Source of the DNA: Boseongicola sp. SB0675_bin_26
GTDB lineage: Bacteria; Pseudomonadota; Alphaproteobacteria; Rhodobacterales; Rhodobacteraceae
Length of the DNA stretch: 6,684 nucleotides
NCBI GenBank assembly: GCA_009843725.1
Contig: VYCX01000512.1
Coordinates: forward strand, 1 to 6,684
Direction: 5' to 3'
The stretch's first letter is position 1. Each line of letters opens with the position of its first letter. This document shows, in pieces, positions 1 through 5,106 of the stretch. The notes beneath the pieces were generated by a model. The model was given only the letters and a program-made list of their open reading frames with translations, ran no database searches and had not been told where the DNA came from. The translations under genes were made by a program, and so were the position numbers.

Positions 1-1286
1 AGTTCGACTTCGACGTCAAGGAACTGGCCTTGGGCGAAGGCGAACGAATGGTCGCGGACCTTCGCGAGGCGCTTGCGGATCCGGTGTTCGGGGACGCGGT
101 GCCGCCGCATGCCGACCTGCGGCTCGTGGCATCGAACGCTCCGCTCGTCGCACGGGCGTTCCTCATGCTCCACCGGGCCCACGCTCAGGCGAACGAGCGC
201 CTAGCATCGCTTGATGCGGCGCTCGGCCAGGACGGCATTCGCCACGGGGCTTCTCCCTGGGACGAGGTCCGGGACTTCTTCCATTATTGCGACAACTACA
301 TCGATGCGGTCGACCGTGCGGCCGAGCGCTTCACGGGAACCGGAACCGCGGACCAGGCCGTCGAGAAGGCGTGCAGGAAGCTCGGCATCCAGATCCTGGA
401 CGCCGAGGACGAAGGGGACATCCGTCGTTATGACCAGAAGACGCGGACGCTCCGGCTTTCGCCTTTGCAGCGCGAATCGACCCGGCGGTTCCAAGCACTG
501 CACCAGGTCGCTCTGGAAGCCCATGACGATCTCATCGAGGCAACGCTGGATCTGGCACGGTTCCAGACCGAGACGGCGCGCAAGATCGCCAAGATCGGGT
601 TGGCAAACTACTTCGCGGGCGCCGCCCTCATGCCTTACCGTGCCTTCCTGGCCGCCGCGCGCGACACGCGCTGCGACCTTGACCGTCTCGCGCAGCGCTT
701 CGGGGCGTCGCTCGAACAGGTCGCGCACCGACTTTCGACCCTGCAGCGACCGGGGGCCAAGGGCGTGCCGTTCTTCTTTGTCCGGGTCGACCAGGCCGGC
801 ACGATCACGAAGCGCCATTCCGCCACCCCGCTTCAGTTCGCGCGCTATGGCGGCGCCTGCCCGCTGTGGAACGTGCACCGCGCCTTCGAGACTCCGGGAC
901 GGTTCCTGAGACAGCTCGCCGAGACACCGGACGGAATCCGTTATCTCTGCCTGGCCCGGGAAATCTCTGCGTCCGGGGCAGCGTTCCGTGCGCCGGTCCG
1001 TCGCTTCGCCATTGCGCTTGGCTGCGAGATCAGCCACGCGGGCGAAATCGTCTATTCCGATGGTCTCGATCTTTCTGACGTCGCGAACTTTGAGCCGATC
1101 GGGATTTCCTGCCGGATCTGCGAACGCCGGAATTGCCACCAACGCTCGGTTCCGCCTCTGGAGAGCGAACTGACAATCGACCACAACCGGCGGCGGACGC
1201 TGCCCTACGAGGTGGCAGGACAGGCGCGCACGCCCCGAACGGCGCCAACCGACGCGACTACATCTCTTCGACCGCCCGGCGGATGA
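1..1286 (+). CDS. ScfR-family (short-chain fatty acid responsive) XRE/IrrE-type transcriptional regulator, 5'-truncated by the window
   Basis: This is the C-terminal 427 residues of a regulator of the ScfR type (RamB, PccR, MccR and relatives). Family members couple an N-terminal XRE helix-turn-helix to an IrrE-like domain and a C-terminal acyl-CoA-sensing domain (DUF2083), and they control propionate, acetate or ethylmalonyl-CoA genes. The frame is open from base 3 (FDFDVKELAL...), and the text after it, near VADLREALADPVFG at 48-89, is the linker that normally follows the helix-turn-helix. The start is therefore upstream of the window, and the TTG at 30 is not a real start. An IrrE-like region follows at about 450-690, with FQALHQVAL in place of an HExxH zinc site and LANYFAGAALMPYRAFL. 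The C-terminal domain has YGGACPLWNVHRAFETPG (about 846-899) and a cysteine group, CRICERRNC, at 1110-1136. A low-complexity tail after LPYEV overlaps the convergent hydrolase gene. The family call is firm; the specific ligand and targets are unknown. Confidence 0.85.
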   Translation, partial: FDFDVKELALGEGERMVADLREALADPVFGDAVPPHADLRLVASNAPLVARAFLMLHRAHAQANERLASLDAALGQDGIRHGASPWDEVRDFFHYCDNYIDAVDRAAERFTGTGTADQAVEKACRKLGIQILDAEDEGDIRRYDQKTRTLRLSPLQRESTRRFQALHQVALEAHDDLIEATLDLARFQTETARKIAKIGLANYFAGAALMPYRAFLAAARDTRCDLDRLAQRFGASLEQVAHRLSTLQRPGAKGVPFFFVRVDQAGTITKRHSATPLQFARYGGACPLWNVHRAFETPGRFLRQLAETPDGIRYLCLAREISASGAAFRAPVRRFAIALGCEISHAGEIVYSDGLDLSDVANFEPIGISCRICERRNCHQRSVPPLESELTIDHNRRRTLPYEVAGQARTPRTAPTDATTSLRPPGG

Positions 1287-1989
1287 GAGCGAGGCACGAA
1301 GGATCGGAAAACCGGTGGTCGGCGCCCTTGACCAGCGTCAGGCGCATGTCAGGACCGTCTGCATGCTCCACGAGCCGGAGTGCGGTCGAAGTCGAGACCG
1401 CCTCGTCCTCGGTGCCCTGCAGGAACCGCACCGGGAACGGCAATGGCAGCGGGTCACGCAGAACCAGGTTGCGGCGCCCGTCCTCGATCAGGCGTTTCGT
1501 GATGATGTACGGCTCGTCCGAATAGTCGGACGGCAGCGCGATCTGGCCCTCGGCCTCCAGGGTCGATTTCTGGTGCTCGTCGAACCCCGCCCAATACCCG
1601 TCTTCCGTGAAGTCCGGGGCGGCAGCTATCGTGACGAGACCCGCAATCCTGTCGGGCATCCTGCGTGCCAGGAGGAGCGCAATCCAGCCGCCCATGGACG
1701 AACCGACAAGGACTTGCGGCCCTTTGGCAAGGGCGTTGACGATGGCCGCTGCATCCTCGGCCCAGTCACCGATCGTGCCGTCAAGAAAGTCGCCCGACGA
1801 TTCCCCGTGACCCGAATAGTCGAACCTGAGACAGGCCCGGCCGGCCTCCCGCGCCCATTGCTCGAGGTCGAGCGCCTTCGTGCCCTCCTTGTCGGAGCGG
1901 AACCCGCCCAGAAACACGACACCGGGACCTTCGCCCTCGATCCGGCTGTAGGCAAGCCGTCGCCCTTCGTGCAGGAAGAAACGGGTCAT
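1258..1989 (-). CDS. alpha/beta hydrolase, serine esterase/thioesterase-like (ABHD10-like)
   Basis: A complete 243-residue cytoplasmic alpha/beta-fold hydrolase with no signal peptide or membrane segment. The nucleophile elbow is GSSMGG with Ser98 in a strand-turn-helix context (VLVGSSMGGWIALLLARR). The probable acid is Asp195 in QGTEDEAV and the probable base is His225 in KGADHRFS, both in the usual order and spacing. GGF at residues 28-30 is the likely oxyanion-hole segment, and FDYSGHGESSG (57-66) is the typical loop after strand 4. Length and motifs resemble the ABHD10 group (mammalian mitochondrial acyl-glucuronide esterase and protein depalmitoylase) and its alphaproteobacterial relatives, but the substrate cannot be read from sequence. 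ATG at 1989 was chosen because homology begins at MTRFFLHEGRRLAYSR and a GGGG run lies about 9 nt upstream. An in-frame TTG at 2013 would add eight unsupported residues. Its 3' end overlaps the convergent regulator gene by 29 bp. Confidence 0.85.
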   Translation of the reverse strand: MTRFFLHEGRRLAYSRIEGEGPGVVFLGGFRSDKEGTKALDLEQWAREAGRACLRFDYSGHGESSGDFLDGTIGDWAEDAAAIVNALAKGPQVLVGSSMGGWIALLLARRMPDRIAGLVTIAAAPDFTEDGYWAGFDEHQKSTLEAEGQIALPSDYSDEPYIITKRLIEDGRRNLVLRDPLPLPFPVRFLQGTEDEAVSTSTALRLVEHADGPDMRLTLVKGADHRFSDPSCLALIRRAVEEM

Positions 1990-2111
1990 TGATGCGCACC
2001 CCACGTTGGCCAAGGTGAATGGCCGCCAGCCTTGATGCCGTTGCGACTTGCGTCACGGCATGCCCGTTGTTCCGGACGGGCGCGGCGCGAGCAACGCTAA
2101 CCGCCCGCCGC

Positions 2112-2159
2112 GCAACTTGCCGGCAACGCCGGGACTCGCAGTTGCGCAAAGACAACTGC
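2112..2159. promoter_or_regulatory. candidate operator: palindromes TTGCCGGCAA and TTGCGCAA with nested inverted repeat
   Basis: TTGCCGGCAA (2117-2126) is a perfect 10-bp palindrome, and TTGCGCAA (2142-2149) is a perfect 8-bp palindrome whose centre is 24 bp downstream. The first is preceded by GCAA at 2112-2115, giving GCAAcTTGC. The second lies inside a larger perfect inverted repeat, GCAGTTG (2138-2144) and CAACTGC (2153-2159), separated by 8 nt. RamB/PccR-type regulators, the family of the first gene in this window, are known to bind sites built around TTTGCAAA. These words resemble half-sites of that motif but do not match it exactly. Assignment to that regulator is inference. There is no T-run, so the hairpin is not an obvious terminator. 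Confidence 0.4.
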
Positions 2160-2324
2160 TCGCCGGAGTCCCCCTGCCACGCCCGGTCCTTCAACGCAAG
2201 CTGCTGCATGTCCAGGCGGGACCATGCGACCTTCCGGAACGGCGCTGACGCCAAGGGACCGGCTTCTCCGTGAGCCGTGCCTGCCACCGAAGATATGTCA
2301 TCTGATCCTGACCCCGCTCATGCG

Positions 2325-2335
2325 CCGAAATTCGG
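2325..2335. repeat. inverted repeat CCGAA-A-TTCGG upstream of tcuA, possible operator
   Basis: CCGAA (2325-2329), one central A, and TTCGG (2331-2335) form a perfect 11-bp inverted repeat about 78 bp before the tcuA start. Size and position suit a dimeric repressor or activator site. No regulator can be assigned, and a short palindrome like this can arise by chance. Confidence 0.3.
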
Positions 2336-2353
2336 TGTCGCCGGCATGCGTCT

Positions 2354-2368
2354 GCGGTGTTGAACCGC
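2354..2368. repeat. inverted repeat GCGGT-N5-ACCGC upstream of tcuA
   Basis: GCGGT (2354-2358) and ACCGC (2364-2368) are perfect inverted arms around GTTGA, ending 44 bp before the tcuA start. The repeat overlaps the TTGAAC at 2360-2365 that could act as a -35 hexamer, so a protein bound here could block transcription. As RNA it would form only a small 5-bp hairpin. This is sequence pattern only. Confidence 0.28.
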
Positions 2369-2412
2369 GTGTCTGGCAGCCATGCGCCTGGTCATGTAGA
2401 CGCGGCCATGCA

Positions 2413-3807
2413 ATGACCCTGTCGACGATCACGAGATCACCCGACGTGCTGGTAGTCGGTGGCGGCAACGCGGCGCTCTGCGCCGCGATCTCCGCCCGCG
2501 AGGCGGGCGCTTCGGTGCTGCTGCTTGAACGTGCGCCGAAGCCGTACCGGGGCGGAAACTCGCGGCACACGCGGAACTTCCGATGCATGCATGCCGGACC
2601 GCTTGGGCAGCTCACCGATGCCTATGGCGAGGACGAGTACCTCAACGACCTGCTGCAGGTCACGGGCGGCAGGACGGATGAAACGCTCGCCCGAATGGTG
2701 ATTCGGCGATCCGAGGACTGCTATCCCTGGATGGAGACGCACGGCGTGAGATTCCAGCCGTCGCTGTCGGGCACGCTTTCGCTCAGCCGCACCAACGCCT
2801 TCTTCCTGGGCGGCGGCAAGGCGCTGGTCAACGCCTACTACCGCACGGCTGAGCGGATCGGCGTCGAAGCCGCTTACGATTCAGAAGTGAAGCATCTCGC
2901 GCTGGCCGACCGGATCTCCGAAGTGCATGCGACAATCGACGGGCAGGACGTCGTGCTCGAACCCGGTGCGGTGGTCGTTGCCTCCGGCGGGTTCGAGGCG
3001 GACATCGACTGGCTTGCACGCGCCTGGGGCGAAGCCGCGAGGAACTTCCTGATTCGCGGCACGCCCTACAACCGCGGCGAAGTGCTGCGTGACCTGCTGG
3101 ATCAGGGCATCGAAAGCGTCGGCGATCCGACCCAGTGCCATGCCGTGGCCATCGACGGCCGTGCACCCAGATTCGACGGCGGCATCGTGACCCGGCTGGA
3201 TTGCGTGCCGTTCTCGGTCGTCGTGAACAAGGCGGGCAAACGGTTCTACGACGAAGGCGAGGACGTGTGGCCCAAGCGCTATGCGATCTGGGGTCGCCTG
3301 GTGGCGGCCCAGCCCGACCAGGTGGGCTACGCGATCATCGATGCAAAGTCGCGGGAACTCTTCATGCCGTCGGTGTTTCCGCCGGTCGAGGCCGGCACGA
3401 TTGACGGACTGGCCCGGAAACTGCGCTTGCCGGAAGACGCAGTCCGCCAGACCGTCGATCGATTCAACGCAGCCTGCGTGGACGGATCGTTTCACCCGAC
3501 CGAACTTGACGGGCTCGCAACCAAGGGCCTCGATCCGCCGAAGACGAACTGGGCCCGGCCGATCACCGAGCCGCCGTTCCTTGGCTACGAGCTTCGCCCG
3601 GGCGTGACCTTCACCTATCTCGGCCTCAAGGTCGACGGGACGGCGCAAGTGCAGGGCCCGAACGGGCCGGTCGGGAACCTCTGGGCAGCCGGAGAGATCA
3701 TGGCGGGCTCGATCCTGGGCCAAGGCTATCTGGCCGGATTTGGCATGGCCATCGGCACGGTCTTTGGCCGCCTCGCGGGAGAAAGTGCAGCAGCGCATGT
3801 TCGATGA
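2413..3807 (+). CDS. tcuA: FAD-dependent tricarballylate dehydrogenase TcuA (or CobZ N-terminal-like flavoprotein)
   Basis: A complete 464-residue soluble flavoprotein of the succinate dehydrogenase/fumarate reductase flavoprotein superfamily. In Salmonella, TcuA oxidises tricarballylate to cis-aconitate with FAD as electron acceptor. The N-terminal dinucleotide-binding motif VLVVGGGNAALCAA has Gly16, Gly18 and Ala21, with Glu39 ending the second strand to bind the ribose. The TcuA-typical segment GGNSRHTRNFRCMH follows at 47-60. The closing FAD-binding element is NLWAAGEIMAGSILGQGY (422-439) followed by LAGFGMAIGTVFGRLAG (440-456), and PGVTFTYLGLKVDG lies at 396-409. The length matches TcuA (about 465). 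ATG at 2413 was chosen because homology begins a few residues later; upstream in-frame codons lack family similarity. There is no clear Shine-Dalgarno sequence before it. The stop overlaps tcuB by 11 bp. Rhodobacter capsulatus CobZ carries a similar domain for cobalamin synthesis, but no cob genes are visible here, so TcuA is the better name. Confidence 0.85.
   Translation: MTLSTITRSPDVLVVGGGNAALCAAISAREAGASVLLLERAPKPYRGGNSRHTRNFRCMHAGPLGQLTDAYGEDEYLNDLLQVTGGRTDETLARMVIRRSEDCYPWMETHGVRFQPSLSGTLSLSRTNAFFLGGGKALVNAYYRTAERIGVEAAYDSEVKHLALADRISEVHATIDGQDVVLEPGAVVVASGGFEADIDWLARAWGEAARNFLIRGTPYNRGEVLRDLLDQGIESVGDPTQCHAVAIDGRAPRFDGGIVTRLDCVPFSVVVNKAGKRFYDEGEDVWPKRYAIWGRLVAAQPDQVGYAIIDAKSRELFMPSVFPPVEAGTIDGLARKLRLPEDAVRQTVDRFNAACVDGSFHPTELDGLATKGLDPPKTNWARPITEPPFLGYELRPGVTFTYLGLKVDGTAQVQGPNGPVGNLWAAGEIMAGSILGQGYLAGFGMAIGTVFGRLAGESAAAHVR
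3777..3785 (+). promoter_or_regulatory. ribosome binding site of tcuB inside tcuA
   Basis: GGGAGAAAG lies within the tcuA 3' end, with the GGAG core about 14 nt and the purine-rich tail about 11 nt before ATG 3797. An in-frame GTG at 3785 is too close to this element to be the preferred start. Overlap of tcuB with the tcuA stop suggests translational coupling as well. Confidence 0.45.
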
Positions 3808-4858
3808 ATCCCTTTCGGAGGCCCGTCGCCAGGCCGAGATCTGCAACGCCTGCCGATACTGCGAGGGCTACTGCTCGGTCTTCCCGGCAATGTTCAGCAA
3901 GCGGGAGTTCAAGGATGGCGACCTGACGCAATTCGCCAGTCTCTGCCACAACTGCCGGGGCTGCTACTATGCCTGCCAGTACACCGAGCCGCACGAATTC
4001 GCCCTGAACCTGCCAAGGGCGCTGGCCGAACTGCGACACGACAGCTGGAAGGCGTTCGCCTGGCCGCGCGGGCTGGCGCCTCTGTTCGACCGGGCGGGCG
4101 TGGCAGTGGCTGCAGGGCTGGCGCTGACCTTCGCCGCGCTCTTCTGGGCGGCCACGGCCTTGAGACCCGCAAGCGGAGAGGGGTTTTATGCGATCATGTC
4201 GCATGGGCTGATGGTTGCGATCTTCGCCCCTGCCTTCGTTTTGCCCCTTTTCGCGGTCACAGTCTCGCTCCTGCGCTACTGGCGATTCGTGGACGGCGGC
4301 ACGCTGCGCCCAAGCGCGGTCTGGAACGCCTGCCGCGCCGCCGGATCAATGCAGGACCTGTCCGGCGGCCATGGCGACGGCTGCAATTTCGAGGACGAGG
4401 ACCGATACTCCAATGCCCGAAGGCGCCTGCACCAGGCGACCCTCTACGGGTTCCTGCTTTGCTTCGCGTCCACGGCCAGCGGCACGGTGCTGCACTACGG
4501 CTTCGGGCTGGAGGCGCCATATGGCCTTGTCAGCCTGCCCAAGCTCTTCGGACTGCCGGGCGGCATCCTCCTGTGCGCGGGCACCGCCGGCCTGGCCTGG
4601 CTCAAGACCAAGGCCGACCCGGCGCTCGGCGCGCCAAGGACATGGGGCGGAGAAATGGCCTTCGTGCTGCTGCTCTTCACCGTTAGTGCCACAGGCCTTG
4701 CACTGTATGCCGCCTCAGGCAGCGCCGCAGCTGAATGGCTGCTTCCCGTCCACCTCGGAACAGTGCTCACTTTCTTCCTGCTGACCCCCTATTCGAAGAT
4801 GGTCCACGGATTCTTCAGATTGGCGGCCTTGGCCAAGGACGCGATACGCGCGCCATGA
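3797..4858 (+). CDS. tcuB: TcuB: membrane 4Fe-4S/heme electron-transfer partner of TcuA
   Basis: A complete 353-residue integral membrane protein that, in the characterised system, re-oxidises the FADH2 of TcuA and passes electrons to the respiratory quinone pool. The N-terminal cytoplasmic part carries two ferredoxin-like clusters: Cys16-x2-Cys19-x2-Cys22-x3-Cys26 (CNACRYCEGYC) and Cys50-x2-Cys53-x2-Cys56-x3-Cys60 (CHNCRGCYYAC). About six hydrophobic segments follow, near residues 99-122, 132-160, 212-235, 246-270, 285-308 and 312-335. His136, His212, His233, His319 and His337 in or beside them are candidate b-heme ligands. The loop GGHGDGCNFEDEDRYSNARRR (190-210), before LHQATLYGFLLCFAST, is family-typical. 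ATG at 3797 gives a normal family N-terminus (FDESLSEARRQAEICNAC) and overlaps tcuA by 11 bp. The protein is slightly shorter than Salmonella TcuB (about 380). The C-terminal half of CobZ is the main alternative identity. No TcuC transporter gene follows. Confidence 0.85.
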   Translation: MFDESLSEARRQAEICNACRYCEGYCSVFPAMFSKREFKDGDLTQFASLCHNCRGCYYACQYTEPHEFALNLPRALAELRHDSWKAFAWPRGLAPLFDRAGVAVAAGLALTFAALFWAATALRPASGEGFYAIMSHGLMVAIFAPAFVLPLFAVTVSLLRYWRFVDGGTLRPSAVWNACRAAGSMQDLSGGHGDGCNFEDEDRYSNARRRLHQATLYGFLLCFASTASGTVLHYGFGLEAPYGLVSLPKLFGLPGGILLCAGTAGLAWLKTKADPALGAPRTWGGEMAFVLLLFTVSATGLALYAASGSAAAEWLLPVHLGTVLTFFLLTPYSKMVHGFFRLAALAKDAIRAP

Positions 4859-4859
4859 T

Positions 4860-4889
4860 CGCCTGCCCGCCGAACGGCATCGCCAGGCG
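4860..4889 (+). terminator. GC-rich hairpin directly after tcuB, possible weak terminator or 3'-end stabiliser
   Basis: CGCCTG (4860-4865) can pair with CAGGCG (4884-4889), with an inner GCCG/CGGC pair at 4869-4872 and 4875-4878. It begins 2 nt after the tcuB stop, which is the right place for a transcript end. There is no T-run after it, so it is not a canonical intrinsic terminator. A second palindromic pair, CGGCCG at 4897-4902 and 4919-4924, lies just beyond and also lacks a T-run. Confidence 0.3.
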
Positions 4890-5014
4890 CACCGGACGGC
4901 CGGGGCACCTCGCTGTCGCGGCCGCCGGCAAGGCAGGTCGTTGAAGGAGCACCGTAACGCGACCAGCCGATTGTGCAATTTCGTCGCAATCCGCGAGAAT
5001 TCGCGCAAACGGCG

Positions 5015-5020
5015 TTGACA
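5015..5020 (+). promoter_or_regulatory. candidate -35 element (TTGACA) of a thrS promoter
   Basis: A perfect TTGACA lies 92 bp before the thrS start in an otherwise empty spacer. At 17 bp spacing the -10 would be CATCTG (5038-5043), a poor match. High-GC alphaproteobacterial promoters often have a recognisable -35 and a weak -10, so this is plausible but not proven. A 5-bp inverted repeat, CGCGA-N4-TCGCG, sits just upstream at 4992-5005. The transcribed leader would be about 55 nt, with no T-box or leader peptide that I can see. Confidence 0.4.
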
Positions 5021-5090
5021 TCATCAGGCTCCCGCGCCATCTGCGCGCCACATAACCCGCAACCGGGCGTTCCGTGGGCGCCAGACCGAC

Positions 5091-5096
5091 GAGGAG
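5091..5096 (+). promoter_or_regulatory. ribosome binding site of thrS
   Basis: GAGGAG lies 10 nt before ATG 5107 and is the strongest Shine-Dalgarno sequence in the window. It fixes the thrS start together with the conserved N-terminal TGS domain. A GTG at 5100 is out of frame. Confidence 0.7.
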
Positions 5097-5106
5097 CAAG
5101 TGGCCG

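Larger units (their letters stand above)
1990..2412. other. divergent intergenic region between the hydrolase gene and tcuA
   Basis: This 423-bp stretch separates the starts of two divergently read genes and must hold both promoters. I see no convincing gene in it. Reading frames that cross it, such as the upstream extension of the tcuA frame to an ATG at 2224, give arginine- and proline-rich translations with no recognisable family. It contains a cluster of TTGC/GCAA words at 2041-2199, two palindromes built from them, and inverted repeats at 2325-2335 and 2354-2368. TTGAAC at 2360-2365 could be a -35 element for tcuA, but no good -10 follows at 16-18 bp, so no promoter is called. Confidence 0.6.

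Noticed and set aside
30..32. TTG at 30 as the start of the first gene
   Set aside because: The frame stays open to base 3 and the upstream codons match the family linker, so the gene begins outside the window.
201..1184. 327-codon minus-strand frame
   Set aside because: Antisense to the ScfR-type regulator, whose reading frame has strong family motifs.
1315..1992. 225-codon plus-strand frame
   Set aside because: Antisense to the alpha/beta hydrolase with its intact Ser-Asp-His set. The translation is a charged, unrecognisable sequence.
2138..2159. Perfect 7-bp stem as an intrinsic terminator
   Set aside because: No T-run on either strand and no gene ends nearby. It is better considered as part of a regulatory region.
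2224..2412. N-terminal extension of tcuA from an ATG at 2224
   Set aside because: It would add 63 residues rich in Cys, Arg and Pro before a flavoprotein whose first strand normally begins within about ten residues of the start.
2583..2594. Tandem ATGCATGCATGC in tcuA
   Set aside because: It encodes part of the family-conserved FRCMHAG segment, so coding constraint plus chance explains it.
2881..3846. 321-codon minus-strand frame
   Set aside because: Antisense to tcuA, which is a clear family member over its full length. The translation shows no recognisable domain.
5021..5106. T-box or threonine attenuator upstream of thrS
   Set aside because: The leader would be short, has no T-box consensus, no run of threonine codons and no terminator hairpin.
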